DNA from: DATARN01 sp963851105
Lineage (GTDB): Bacteria; Actinomycetota; Acidimicrobiia; Acidimicrobiales; Palsa-688
Direction: 5' to 3'
DNA: 64,000 bases
Assembly: GCA_963851105.1 (NCBI GenBank)
Contig: CAWKNP010000009.1
Span: 186,001-250,000 of the forward strand
The first letter of the stretch is position 1. Each line of letters starts with the position of its first letter. The translations under genes and the position numbers were made by a program. The notes under the pieces are model-generated. The model searched no databases. It saw only the letters and a list, made by a program, of their open reading frames with translations, and was not told where the DNA came from. Shown one piece after another: positions 25,637-34,151 of the stretch.

Positions 25637-26532
25637 GTGGCGTTCAGATTCGGGAGATTTCTTCGCCGTCATCGGGGCCTCAGCTGCCCATGGACCCGCG
25701 AATTCTGGCCCGCTGGGTCGCGGTTCGCCAAGGGGAGCGCAAACGGCGTTGGCGCCTCGCCAAGGTGGCGCTGGGGGTGACCTCGGTGATCGCCGGCGCC
25801 TGGCTGGTGGCCCGCTCACCCGTCCTGGCGATGCAGCGAGTCGAAGTACACGGCGGTGTCCACACTGCCCGGGGGGCGGTGCTGGCAGCCGCCGGTCTCG
25901 ACCGGCGCCAGCAGATGATCGACATCGACGCGGGCGCGGTGAGAAGGAAGGTGGCGGCGCTGCCCTGGGTCGCCCAGGTGAGCGTCGGTCGCCACTGGCC
26001 GACGACAATGACCATCGGGATCACCGAGCGCGTGCCCCGCGCCAAGGTTGCCGAAACCGCAGGTCACCTCCTATTTGTCGACGGCGAGGGGAGGGTGCTG
26101 GGCCCGGTCGACAATGTCACGGCCACGCTGGGAGCACGAGGCGATGGGCTTGCGTTGCTCGTTGGCTTTGCGCCCGCAGGAGCCCCCGGCACGACCCTCG
26201 ACCGGTCCAGCAGGCCTGCTCTCGCGCTCCTGCGGTCACTGTCCACCCTGCCCGTCGACGCGGGGGCGTCACCGCCGCCTGCGATCGGGCATACCCTGAG
26301 TGCTGTGCTCCGCGACACCGACGGAACATTGCATGTCGCTTACCTGCCGGGGCCGATCGATGTCGTGTTCGGCTCGGCCGATGCGGTGGCGGCCAAGCTG
26401 GTTGACATCCGATCGTTGCTTGCCGGGCTCGCTCCAGGAACACCGGCGACGATAGATGTCCGGGTCCCCGACGCTCCGGTCTTGACCAATGGAAAGATCG
26501 GCAGTATGGTCTCGACCACTCAACGAGGTTGA
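25633..26532 (+). CDS. ftsQ: cell-division protein FtsQ/DivIB
   Basis: 299 aa, bitopic: cytosolic N-terminus of about 42 residues, a membrane helix (about 45-63), then a POTRA domain (VLAMQRVEVHGGVHTARGAVLAAAGL) and the FtsQ/DivIB beta domain (LPWVAQVSVGRHWPTTMTIGITERVPRA). It recruits FtsL and other late divisome proteins. GTG start overlaps the murB stop by 4 nt. The stop codon overlaps the -35 element of the proposed ftsZ promoter. Confidence 0.9.
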   Translation: MSGVQIREISSPSSGPQLPMDPRILARWVAVRQGERKRRWRLAKVALGVTSVIAGAWLVARSPVLAMQRVEVHGGVHTARGAVLAAAGLDRRQQMIDIDAGAVRRKVAALPWVAQVSVGRHWPTTMTIGITERVPRAKVAETAGHLLFVDGEGRVLGPVDNVTATLGARGDGLALLVGFAPAGAPGTTLDRSSRPALALLRSLSTLPVDAGASPPPAIGHTLSAVLRDTDGTLHVAYLPGPIDVVFGSADAVAAKLVDIRSLLAGLAPGTPATIDVRVPDAPVLTNGKIGSMVSTTQRG

Positions 26533-26557
26533 CATAACTATAAACCTCAACTACAGC
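26529..26557 (+). promoter_or_regulatory. proposed ftsZ promoter
   Basis: TTGACA (26529-26534), 17-bp spacer, TACAGC (26552-26557), within an AT-rich patch. GAGGTT (26525) and AACCTC (26543) form an inverted repeat across the -35, a possible operator. The -10 lacks the final T, so the exact start is uncertain. Confidence 0.5.
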
Positions 26558-26568
26558 TTCAGTTCAGG

Positions 26569-26599
26569 GTTGAGAATGGCGGATTGCGCCATTTTCGAC
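26569..26599 (+). promoter_or_regulatory. 13-bp stem-loop in the ftsZ leader
   Basis: GTTGAGAATGGCG pairs with CGCCATTTTCGAC (two G-T wobbles) around a GATTG loop, just downstream of the proposed promoter and 61 nt upstream of ftsZ. As RNA it is a stable 5-prime hairpin; as DNA it is a near-palindrome that a dimeric regulator could bind. Confidence 0.65.
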
Positions 26600-26660
26600 C
26601 GCTTCATGTCCACCGGTGGGGGTCGTTTTGCCCCACCGCCGTGTCCGGGAGGATTCCAAG

Positions 26661-27746
26661 ATGGCCGGTGCCGCGCAGAACTACATCGCCGTGATCAAAG
26701 TGGTGGGAATAGGTGGCGGCGGCGTCAATGCCGTCAACCGCATGATCGACGCCGGACTTAAAGGCGTTGAGTTCATCGCGGTCAACACTGACGCCCAGGC
26801 GCTGCTGATGAGCGACGCCGATGTCAAGCTCGACATCGGGCGCCAGCTCACCAGGGGACTGGGCGCAGGCAGCGACCCCGACGTGGGCCGCCAAGCCGCG
26901 GAGGAGCACCGCGAGGAGATCGAGGAGGTCCTGAAGGGCGCCGACATGGTCTTCATCACCGCCGGCAAAGGCGGCGGGACAGGGACCGGTGGGGCGCCGG
27001 TCATCGCGGAGATCTCGAAGGCGCTCGGAGCGCTGACGATCGGCGTGGTGACGAGGCCGTTCAGCTTCGAGGGGCGGCGCCGGGCGCTTCAGGCCGACGC
27101 CGGGATCCTGAAGCTCAAAGACGAGGTGGACGCCCTCATTGTCATCCCCAACGAACGGCTGCTCACCGTGTCCAACGACAAGACGTCGATGGTCAACGCC
27201 TTCAAGATGGCCGACGAGGTTCTCCTCCAGGGCGTGCAGGGCATCACCGACCTGATCACGACCCCCGGCTTGATCAACACCGACTTCGCCGACGTGAAGA
27301 TGGTGATGCACGACGCCGGTACCGCGGTCATGGGAATCGGGACCGCATCGGGCGATGGCCGGGCCGTCACCGCCGCCAAGCTGGCCATCACCAGCCCGTT
27401 GCTGGAAGCGTCCATCGAGGGGGCCCGGGGCATCTTGCTCAACATCGCGGGCGGCAGCGACCTCGGGCTTTTCGAGGTCAACGAGGCCGCCGAGATCATC
27501 CACGGGGTGGCCCACCCCGATGCCAACATCATCTTCGGCCAGGTCATCGACGACGCCATGGGCGACGAGGTCCGAGTGACGGTGATCGCCGCCGGGTTCG
27601 ACCGCTGGGACGAGTCCCGCGAACAACCCGTGGCCGCCAAACCCGGACTCGGGCTCGGCACGGCGGCGGGAGCCCGCCAGTTCGCGCCCAGCATTGGCCT
27701 CGTCGACGATGACGACGACTTCGACGTCCCGTCGTTCCTCAAGTAG
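26661..27746 (+). CDS. ftsZ: cell-division GTPase FtsZ
   Basis: 361 aa. Tubulin homologue forming the Z ring. Seen: IGGGGVNAVNRM nucleotide loop, tubulin signature GGGTGTGGAPV, the NVDLADI-like T7 region (INTDFADVKMVM) and a C-terminal peptide DVPSFLK that binds partners such as SepF. ATG 26661 is chosen over an earlier in-frame ATG because GGGAGGA lies 7 nt upstream. The C-terminal linker is short (about 35 residues). It has its own promoter and leader hairpin. Confidence 0.97.
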   Translation: MAGAAQNYIAVIKVVGIGGGGVNAVNRMIDAGLKGVEFIAVNTDAQALLMSDADVKLDIGRQLTRGLGAGSDPDVGRQAAEEHREEIEEVLKGADMVFITAGKGGGTGTGGAPVIAEISKALGALTIGVVTRPFSFEGRRRALQADAGILKLKDEVDALIVIPNERLLTVSNDKTSMVNAFKMADEVLLQGVQGITDLITTPGLINTDFADVKMVMHDAGTAVMGIGTASGDGRAVTAAKLAITSPLLEASIEGARGILLNIAGGSDLGLFEVNEAAEIIHGVAHPDANIIFGQVIDDAMGDEVRVTVIAAGFDRWDESREQPVAAKPGLGLGTAAGARQFAPSIGLVDDDDDFDVPSFLK

Positions 27747-27758
27747 ACGCCGCCTTCT

Positions 27759-28493
27759 GTGGCCGTGACCCAATCACCGAGCCCTGCCGGGGCTCCGCCG
27801 CCTATCGCCGCCGAGGGGACTGACGCGTCATTCATCGTCGCGCTCGGGCCCGCCATGGTGCGTTTCACCGGCCGGCGCGAGGGCGACATGGCTGACCCGA
27901 CCACCGAGGATGGAGACGTGGGCGACCGGCGCCGTGCCGTCGTCGACCGGCCCTGGACGGTGTTGCGCCAGATTCACGGCGCCGACGTTGCCGTCGTCGA
28001 TGAGCCGGGGGGTGCCGCAGGCGAGGTGGGCGACGCCGCGGTGAGCAAGGCACCGGGAGTGGCCTTGGCCATACTGACCGCCGACTGTGCGCCCGTGGCC
28101 TTCGCGAGCCCCGAAGGGGTGATCGGCGTGGCCCACGCCGGCTGGCGGGGCCTGGTGGCCGGAGTCCTGGAGGAGACGGTGGCCGCCATGCGCCGCCTCG
28201 GCGCCACCACGGTGTACGCCGCCCTCGGCCCCTGCATCCACGCCGAGTGCTACGCCTTCGGGCCGGCCGACCTCGAGCAGGCCACGGCCCGTTTCGGGGG
28301 CACGGTACGGGCCGAAACGAGCGAGGGCCAGCCGGCATTCGATATCGCCCAAGGGGTCCGCGTAGCCCTGCGCCATGCGGGCGCCGACCTGCAGTGGGAC
28401 TCCGGTGTCTGCACGTCGTGTTCCCCGGACCACTGGTCGTGGCGGGGCCACCGGGATGCGCAGCGCCAGGCGACAGTGGTGTGGCGCCCATGA
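27759..28493 (+). CDS. pgeF: peptidoglycan editing factor PgeF (YfiH/laccase-domain)
   Basis: 244 aa. Multicopper-oxidase-fold purine phosphorylase/PgeF family; E. coli PgeF removes wrongly placed residues from peptidoglycan precursors. Seen: RQIHGADV, TADCAPV and HAGWRGLVAGV, which carry the Cys and His metal ligands, and LGPCIHAECYAFG. GTG 27759 lies 12 nt after ftsZ. The location between ftsZ and yggS is typical of actinobacteria. Confidence 0.9.
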   Translation: MAVTQSPSPAGAPPPIAAEGTDASFIVALGPAMVRFTGRREGDMADPTTEDGDVGDRRRAVVDRPWTVLRQIHGADVAVVDEPGGAAGEVGDAAVSKAPGVALAILTADCAPVAFASPEGVIGVAHAGWRGLVAGVLEETVAAMRRLGATTVYAALGPCIHAECYAFGPADLEQATARFGGTVRAETSEGQPAFDIAQGVRVALRHAGADLQWDSGVCTSCSPDHWSWRGHRDAQRQATVVWRP

Positions 28494-29386
28494 GTGTGAG
28501 CCACCACGACGCGCCGGGCGCGCGCCGCGACACGGTCCTCGCGCCGAGTGCTGGGTCCGGTGGTGCCGGCACCGCGGGGGCCAGCGGCTCTGGTGACTTC
28601 GCCGGCTCGGGTGGCTTGACCGGCTCGGGTAGCCTCACCGGATCGGGTGGCTTGACCGGATCGGGTGGCTTCACCGGCTCCAGTGGGTTCACCGGCGTCA
28701 CCGGGCCGGCTGGGCCCACGGAGGCGACGGTGGGCGCCAATCTGGCCACGGTGCGACGGCGCATCGCGGCGGCGGGGGGCGATCCCGCCCGCATCACGGT
28801 GGTAGCGGTCACCAAGGGTTTCGGAGTGGCGGCGGTGGACGCGGCGGTGGCGGCGGGGATCGCTGATGTGGGGGAGAACTTTGCCCAGGAGCTCCTCACC
28901 AAGGTTGACGCGGTAGACCCAGCAGTCCGCTGGCATTTCCTCGGCCCTGTCCAGCGCAACAAGGTGGCGGCCCTGTCGCGTCACGTCGACTGCTGGCACA
29001 CCCTGGACCGGGTGAGCGTGGGCGAGGCACTGGCCCGGCGCCAACCAGGCGCCCGGGTCTTCGTCCAGGTCAATGCCACCGGCGAGGCCACCAAGCACGG
29101 CTGCCGGCCCGATGAGGCAACTGCCCTGGTTGTCGATCTGCGGCGCCTGCCCCTCGACGTGGCCGGCCTGATGACGATCGGCCCCACCGGGGCGCCCGAG
29201 CTGGCCCGCCCCGCCTTCCGCCTGGTGGCCGATCTCGGCCGCCAGCTGGGCTTGGCTGAGCTGTCGATGGGTATGACTGATGATCTCGAAGTGGCGATCG
29301 CAGAGGGCGCGACCGTGGTCCGAATTGGGCGCGGCCTGTTCGGACGTCGTGACCGAAATTCCTTGCCGGCAACGGTAGGCTCGTGA
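28490..29386 (+). CDS. yggS: PLP-binding protein YggS/PLPHP
   Basis: 298 aa, longer than the usual 230. Residues about 75-298 are the TIM-barrel PLP homeostasis protein: VAVTKGF with the PLP lysine, GENFAQELLTK, WHFLGPVQRNK, the LMTIGP loop and LSMGMTDDLEVAIAEGATVVRIGRGLFG. The first 70 residues are an extension with six hexapeptide repeats of the GSGGLT type. It overlaps pgeF by 4 nt. The extension has no known role. Confidence 0.92.
   Translation: MSVSHHDAPGARRDTVLAPSAGSGGAGTAGASGSGDFAGSGGLTGSGSLTGSGGLTGSGGFTGSSGFTGVTGPAGPTEATVGANLATVRRRIAAAGGDPARITVVAVTKGFGVAAVDAAVAAGIADVGENFAQELLTKVDAVDPAVRWHFLGPVQRNKVAALSRHVDCWHTLDRVSVGEALARRQPGARVFVQVNATGEATKHGCRPDEATALVVDLRRLPLDVAGLMTIGPTGAPELARPAFRLVADLGRQLGLAELSMGMTDDLEVAIAEGATVVRIGRGLFGRRDRNSLPATVGS
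28586..28693 (+). repeat. 18-bp tandem repeat in yggS, six copies
   Basis: Six in-frame 18-bp units encode GSGDFA, GSGGLT, GSGSLT, GSGGLT, GSGGFT and GSSGFT. Third-position differences between units are few. Confidence 0.85.
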
Positions 29387-29399
29387 ACGGAGGCGACTG

Positions 29400-29951
29400 A
29401 TGGCGTCAGGGATCATGCACCGCGCAATGGTGTATCTCGGACTCGTTGATGATGACTACGAGGAGTACGACGCCTACGATGAACCGCAGGCCGTGGGTCG
29501 CCCGGGACCCCACTCGTACGTCCCCGAACCGCAAGATGGAGGTGGTGGTGCCGTGGCTATCCGCACGCTGCCCCGCGAGTCGCCTACTGAGACCATGGGC
29601 GGGGGCGGCAGCCTGATCACCTCGAGGCCGATGACCGGCGCCGCCAGCGTCCGGCCCATCCCGGCGCCGGTGCAGAACGCCAAGGTCCACGTGGTAGCCC
29701 CAGCCAAGTTCGCCGACGCCCAGGAGATTGGCGACCGGTTCAAGAACGGCCAGCCGGTGATCGTCAACCTGCAGAGCGCCGACCGCGAGCTCGGCCGGCG
29801 GATGATCGACTTCTGCAGCGGCGTCACCTATGCCCTCGGCGCCAGCATGGACAAGGTGGCCGACCAGGTCTTCCTGCTGACCCCGTCGAACGTCGAGGTG
29901 TCTGCCGAAGAGAAGCGGCGGCTTCAGGAGCGCGGGCTGTACCGCTCCTAA
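29400..29951 (+). CDS. sepF: cell-division protein SepF
   Basis: 183 aa. Membrane anchor of FtsZ in Gram-positives; it replaces FtsA/ZipA, neither of which is seen here. N-terminal amphipathic segment (IMHRAMVYLGL), acidic DDDYEEYD stretch, Gly-rich linker (about 40-80), then the SepF core (VVAPAKFADAQEIGDRFKNGQPVIVN to VFLLTPSNVEV). ATG 29400 follows GGAGG by 6 nt. Confidence 0.95.
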   Translation: MASGIMHRAMVYLGLVDDDYEEYDAYDEPQAVGRPGPHSYVPEPQDGGGGAVAIRTLPRESPTETMGGGGSLITSRPMTGAASVRPIPAPVQNAKVHVVAPAKFADAQEIGDRFKNGQPVIVNLQSADRELGRRMIDFCSGVTYALGASMDKVADQVFLLTPSNVEVSAEEKRRLQERGLYRS

Positions 29952-29954
29952 TCG

Positions 29955-30218
29955 ATGCTCTCACTAAACGGCAATCCCCTTTGCATCTTGGTGCAGCTCT
30001 ACGTGGTCGTCCTGTTCGCGCGCGCCATCTTGAGTTGGTTCCCATTGCGTTCTGACTCCCCGTTCGTCCCGGTGGCCCGTTTCCTCAACACGATCACCGA
30101 ACCCGTCCTGGCGCCGTTCCGCCGGATCATCCCACCGATGGGCATGTTCGACGTGTCGTTCATCATCGTGCTGTTGCTCTTCGAGATCATTCTCAGGCCA
30201 CTCATCTGCAGCCTCTGA
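29955..30218 (+). CDS. yggT: YggT-family membrane protein
   Basis: 87 aa with two membrane helices (about 10-30 and 66-85) and the family motif ILSWFP ... PVARFLNTITEPVLAPFRRIIP. Function not well defined; members sit beside sepF and divIVA and affect osmotic or division phenotypes. It starts 3 nt after sepF. Confidence 0.9.
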   Translation: MLSLNGNPLCILVQLYVVVLFARAILSWFPLRSDSPFVPVARFLNTITEPVLAPFRRIIPPMGMFDVSFIIVLLLFEIILRPLICSL

Positions 30219-30285
30219 TCGGCGGCTGAGCCGGGGCCGCGCCGCGGTGATCGCCCACCGTGGCGACAGGTCGGACCCGGCGATC

Positions 30286-30291
30286 TAGCAT
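30286..30291 (+). promoter_or_regulatory. -10 box (TAGCAT) of a leaderless divIVA transcript
   Basis: TAGCAT ends 7 nt before ATG 30299, so transcription should begin at about the start codon. The only G-run upstream of the ATG (GGGGG, 1 nt away) is too close to act as a ribosome-binding site. Confidence 0.5.
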
Positions 30292-30298
30292 CGGGGGC

Positions 30299-31312
30299 AT
30301 GGACGTTTCGCCCAAGACCCTGCGGGAGGTGGAGTTCCGCGAGAAGATGCGCGGCTACCACCCCGAGGACGTCGACCAGTTCCTCGAGCGAGTAGCCGCC
30401 GGTATCGAGGTGTTGCAGGACCGGCTCCGCCAGGCGATCGAGCGGGCGCAGCGCGCCGAGCAGGAGGCGACCGAGGCCGGTGGCAATGACGACGCACTGC
30501 GCCGGACGCTCCTACTGGCGCAACGGACGGCCGACCTTGCCGTCCAGGAGGCCCGGGATCAAGCGGCGCGGATCGTGGCCGCCGCCGAGCAGCAGGCCCA
30601 GTCGTTGGTGGCAGAGGCCGAGCAACGGGTCCATGCCATGGTCGCGGAAGCCGAGCATCGGGCCCAGACCACGCTGGCAGAAGCAGAGCGGCGGACGCAG
30701 TCCATGATCAACGACGCGGAGCAACTGGCCCGGCGAGGCCACGAGGACGCCCTGGTGGACGTCCGGGCCGAGCTGGCCAAGCTGGAGGCGACCCGCCAGC
30801 GCATCCAGATGGATATCGACTCGTTGAGCCGCTGGATCGCCGATCACCGCAACCAACTGCGAGCCGCGCTCGAAGATGCCTTGACCAGGATCGACCACAT
30901 CAGCACTAGCGCGCCGCCGGCATCGGGAGCGCGGTACCCGGCCGCCAGTGCGGTGGCAAGCGCCCCGGCCCCGGCGCCGGCGCCGGCAGCCGTGGCCAGC
31001 CCGGTGTGGTCGAACGACGACGGTCCTCCCACGATCTGGGCGCCCCCCCCGACGGGCGCTGTGACCTCGGCGCCGGCAGCCGTCCCCGACGCCGTGGCGG
31101 CGCCCGAGGCCCCGGCCACGCCGGCGCCGGCGCCCCGACAAGATGCCGTGGCCCGGCAGCCCGACGAGGCCGCGGGCGGCGACGAAGGCGGCGACTCCGA
31201 CCCCTATTTTGCCGAGCTGCGCCGGGCGATCAGCGACGGCGACCCCATAGGAGCATCGCCTGACGGGAACCCTCAGGGCGCGAGCGGCTCCGGCGGGCAC
31301 GCGGAAACCTGA
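30299..31312 (+). CDS. divIVA: polar/septal scaffold DivIVA (Wag31-like)
   Basis: 337 aa. N-terminal DivIVA membrane-binding domain (KTLREVEFREKMRGYHPEDVDQFLERVA) followed by a long coiled coil (about 30-200, Ala/Glu/Gln-rich heptads, several near-repeats of AEAEQRVHAMVAEAEH) and an Ala/Pro-rich tail ending DPYFAELRRAISDGDP. In actinobacteria it marks negatively curved membrane and directs polar growth. ATG 30299 fits both the domain start and the -10 box. Probably transcribed separately from yggT. Confidence 0.93.
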   Translation: MDVSPKTLREVEFREKMRGYHPEDVDQFLERVAAGIEVLQDRLRQAIERAQRAEQEATEAGGNDDALRRTLLLAQRTADLAVQEARDQAARIVAAAEQQAQSLVAEAEQRVHAMVAEAEHRAQTTLAEAERRTQSMINDAEQLARRGHEDALVDVRAELAKLEATRQRIQMDIDSLSRWIADHRNQLRAALEDALTRIDHISTSAPPASGARYPAASAVASAPAPAPAPAAVASPVWSNDDGPPTIWAPPPTGAVTSAPAAVPDAVAAPEAPATPAPAPRQDAVARQPDEAAGGDEGGDSDPYFAELRRAISDGDPIGASPDGNPQGASGSGGHAET

Positions 31313-31467
31313 ATCACCGCGCTCCGCCAACGTTCACCAGCGGCTCACCGGTGTTTCGTCGGCGGGTGACTCCGGTACAAACGACGCGTACTCGTGCCGC
31401 ATGGCGCAATTACGCCTAAGCTCCCAGTCGCTCGGCCCCCTGCCCCGCCCCTCCGGATGGTGATTCT

Positions 31468-34125
31468 GTGCTGCTTCTCGTGACCATCGGCTTGGTCTTA
31501 ATAGCTGCGGTGACGCTCGTGATCGGATTCGTCAGCAACTCGCTGACGCCTATCTACATCTCGATCGTTTGCAGCGCCGTGGCCGCACTCGTCCTGTACC
31601 TCTTCTACCGGATGAACCGCCGGCGCCCCGCCGGGGCGGGAGGTCGCCGTCCACTGGTCGACTCCACGCCGCCGGTGTTTTCCCGGGGATCGTCGGCGCC
31701 CGCGCCGCGGCGGCAGTCCTCCAAGGTTCTCACCGGTTCGGGATCCACCGCTCCCGGGGCGTACGACGACGACGCCTTTGCCGCCGATCAACCCCGCTTC
31801 GCCGAGCCCCCCGTTGCTTCGGACCCCCCGACCCAGCGGTTCCGCAGGGTCGCTCCGGCCGCCGCCCCGCCCGCTGCGCCCCCGCGTCCGGCGCCGGCAC
31901 CGGTTGCCGCCCCGGCCCCGGCGCCCGAGCCCGAAGTAGTGGCCGCCGCTCCGACCCGGGGCCGACCGGAGCCTCTGGCTGTCGCCGAGACTGCTCCGGG
32001 CGCCGGTCCCGCCGGCTCGACCTCGATGGCGTCGCCCCCGGCTCCCGTGGCCGTTCCGGCCGCCGCCGCGGGCGCAGCCGCGGCGGGCTGGTCCGAGCCG
32101 CTGCCCTTCCCGATCGAGGAATACGACGACCTGCGGGTCGTCCAGATCATTCCTCTGCTGCCTGAGCTCGACGACCAGGAGCTGCAGGCCGTCAGGGAAT
32201 ACGAGCTGGGCAACCGCAATCGCATGGCCATCGTTTCGCGCATCGACGGGCTCCTCGCCGACGCCGGTGACGAAGACGACGGTGCCGACGAGGCGGAAGC
32301 GCCCGCCCCGGCGACCGCCGCTGACGACCTGCCGATCGCCGACTACGACTTCTTGGGCGTGTCCGAGATCCTCCCGTTGCTGGGCGAGCTCGATGCCGAC
32401 GAGCTCGAGCAGGTCCGTGACTACGAGGAAACCGGGCGCGGTCGGGCCACCGTCGTGGTCCGCATCGACTCTCTGCTGGCCGCCATGGCGGAACCCGAGC
32501 CGGAACCGGAGCCTGAGGCGGCGCCGGAGCCCGAACCGGAGCCCGAAGCGGCCGCCGGTGCGTCGTTGCCCATCGCGGGCTACGACAAGCTCCGCGTGTT
32601 CCAGATCCTGGCCATGTTGCCCGAGCTCGACGACGCCGAGCTCGAGGCGGTCCGGGAGTACGAGCAGGCCAATCGCAGCCGCATCACCATCCTCAACCAG
32701 GTCGAGGCCCAGCGCAGCGGCGCGGCACCGCCGGCCGCCCCCCAGCCGTCAGCGACCCCGGCCGCCCGGCCGGCACCGCCTGAGCCGGAACCGGAGCCCG
32801 AGCCCGCCGTGGATGCCGCCGGCCTTCCGATCGCCGACTACGACGATCTAGCCCAGGGCGAGATCCTCCCCCTGCTCGACGAGCTGGAGGACGACGAACT
32901 GGCCGATGTCCGGGACTACGAGGATGCCCACCGTTCCCGCGTGGCCATCCTGTTCCGCATCGACGCCCTCCTCGGCCCCGCGGAGGCCGAAGCAGGCGGC
33001 GAGGGCGACGAGGCTGCGGAGGCTGCCGAGGCCCCCGACGGCAACGAAGCGGAGGCAGCCCCGCAGGACGAAGCGGTCCCCGACAGCGCCCCCGAAGCGG
33101 CCGCCGAAGAAGACGAAGAGCAGTGGGGCGAGCTGCCGATCGCCGACTACGACGACCTCTCGCAGATCGAGATCCTGCCCCTGCTCGATCAGCTCTACGA
33201 CGACGAGCTCGACGACCTCCGCGACTACGAGGAGACCCATCGCGCCCGGGTGGCCATCTTGTTCCGTATCGACGCCCTATTGGCCGGCGAGGAAGAAGGC
33301 GCATCCGAGCCGGAGGCCCACGCCGCTGAGCCTGGGGCCGAGGCCGCCGAGGCCGCCGAGGCGGACGACGAGCCCGAGGCGCCCGCGGCTGAAGCCGGTG
33401 AAGGTGCTCAAGGCGCTGAAGGCGTTGACACCGCCGGAGCGCAAGGCGATGCCGACGCCGGCGACGCCCTGACCGCCGAGGACCTGCCGATCGCGGACTA
33501 CGACGAGTTGACGGTGAGCGAGATCCTCCCGCTGCTGGCGGAGCTCGACGACGACGAACTGGCCGACGTCCGGGACTACGAGGATGTCAACTTGGGCCGG
33601 GTCGCCATCATCGCCAGGATCGACTCGATGTACGAACCGTCCGACGAGGCCGACGCCGAGGGCGCCCCGGGGGACGAGCCTGAGTCCGAGGCCGCGGCCG
33701 CGGCAGAAGAGCCCGAGGCCGGCGCCGAGGAAGCCGCCGCCGGGTCCGAGGCCGGCGCCGAGGAAGGCGCCGCTGAGTCCGAGGACGAACCCGAGTCCGA
33801 GGACGAGCCCACGGACGAGGCCGAGCCCGAGGCAGAGGCGGCTGCGCCCGCGGCGGACGACGAGGCCTTCGACGCCGACGAGGCGTACGACGACGAGACC
33901 GACGAGTTCGAAGAAGAGGAAGAAGTCGCCCCGGAGGCGCCCCCGGACTTTCCGATCGCGGACTACGACGAGCTTCGCGTCGCCGAGATCCTTCCCCTGC
34001 TGTCGCAGCTCCAGGCCGACGAGCTCGAAGTCGTCGCCCTCCACGAGGAGCAGATGGCCAACCGGTCCACCATCTTGAACCGGATCCAGAGGCTGCTCGA
34101 CCTGGGGGACAAGAAACCTTCGTAG
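31468..34125 (+). CDS. membrane-anchored acidic protein with seven DUF8129-like repeats
   Basis: 885 aa. Two adjacent N-terminal membrane helices (about 2-23 and 28-48), a basic Pro-rich stretch, then seven copies of a roughly 52-residue domain starting near residues 214, 288, 367, 453, 556, 673 and 828. Consensus: LPIADYDDL-x3-EILPLL-x-EL-x-DDEL-x2-VRDYE-x3-R-x-R-x2-I-x2-RID-x-LL, which reads as three short helices. The domain resembles one I recall as DUF8129 from actinobacterial proteins, where one copy is usual; that naming is from memory. Linkers are Glu/Pro/Ala-rich and lengthen toward the C-terminus. GTG start with GGATGG about 7 nt upstream. Placement after divIVA suggests a cell-envelope scaffold; this is inference. 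Confidence 0.85.
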   Translation: MLLLVTIGLVLIAAVTLVIGFVSNSLTPIYISIVCSAVAALVLYLFYRMNRRRPAGAGGRRPLVDSTPPVFSRGSSAPAPRRQSSKVLTGSGSTAPGAYDDDAFAADQPRFAEPPVASDPPTQRFRRVAPAAAPPAAPPRPAPAPVAAPAPAPEPEVVAAAPTRGRPEPLAVAETAPGAGPAGSTSMASPPAPVAVPAAAAGAAAAGWSEPLPFPIEEYDDLRVVQIIPLLPELDDQELQAVREYELGNRNRMAIVSRIDGLLADAGDEDDGADEAEAPAPATAADDLPIADYDFLGVSEILPLLGELDADELEQVRDYEETGRGRATVVVRIDSLLAAMAEPEPEPEPEAAPEPEPEPEAAAGASLPIAGYDKLRVFQILAMLPELDDAELEAVREYEQANRSRITILNQVEAQRSGAAPPAAPQPSATPAARPAPPEPEPEPEPAVDAAGLPIADYDDLAQGEILPLLDELEDDELADVRDYEDAHRSRVAILFRIDALLGPAEAEAGGEGDEAAEAAEAPDGNEAEAAPQDEAVPDSAPEAAAEEDEEQWGELPIADYDDLSQIEILPLLDQLYDDELDDLRDYEETHRARVAILFRIDALLAGEEEGASEPEAHAAEPGAEAAEAAEADDEPEAPAAEAGEGAQGAEGVDTAGAQGDADAGDALTAEDLPIADYDELTVSEILPLLAELDDDELADVRDYEDVNLGRVAIIARIDSMYEPSDEADAEGAPGDEPESEAAAAAEEPEAGAEEAAAGSEAGAEEGAAESEDEPESEDEPTDEAEPEAEAAAPAADDEAFDADEAYDDETDEFEEEEEVAPEAPPDFPIADYDELRVAEILPLLSQLQADELEVVALHEEQMANRSTILNRIQRLLDLGDKKPS
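32107..34110 (+). repeat. seven divergent repeats of about 155 bp encoding the DUF8129-like domain
   Basis: Repeat starts at 32107, 32329, 32566, 32824, 33133, 33484 and 33949. Spacings are 222, 237, 258, 309, 351 and 465 nt, all multiples of three. Units differ at DNA level more than at protein level, so they are old duplications under selection. Confidence 0.85.
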
Positions 34126-34131
34126 ATTCCG

Positions 34132-34151
34132 AGGGGGTAGCGCTACCCCTT
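34132..34151. terminator. bidirectional terminator-like palindrome
   Basis: GGGGTAGC followed by GCTACCCC, extended by A/T and a G-T wobble, lies 6 bp after the repeat-protein stop and touches the ileS stop codon. It sits exactly between convergent genes. Confidence 0.65.
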
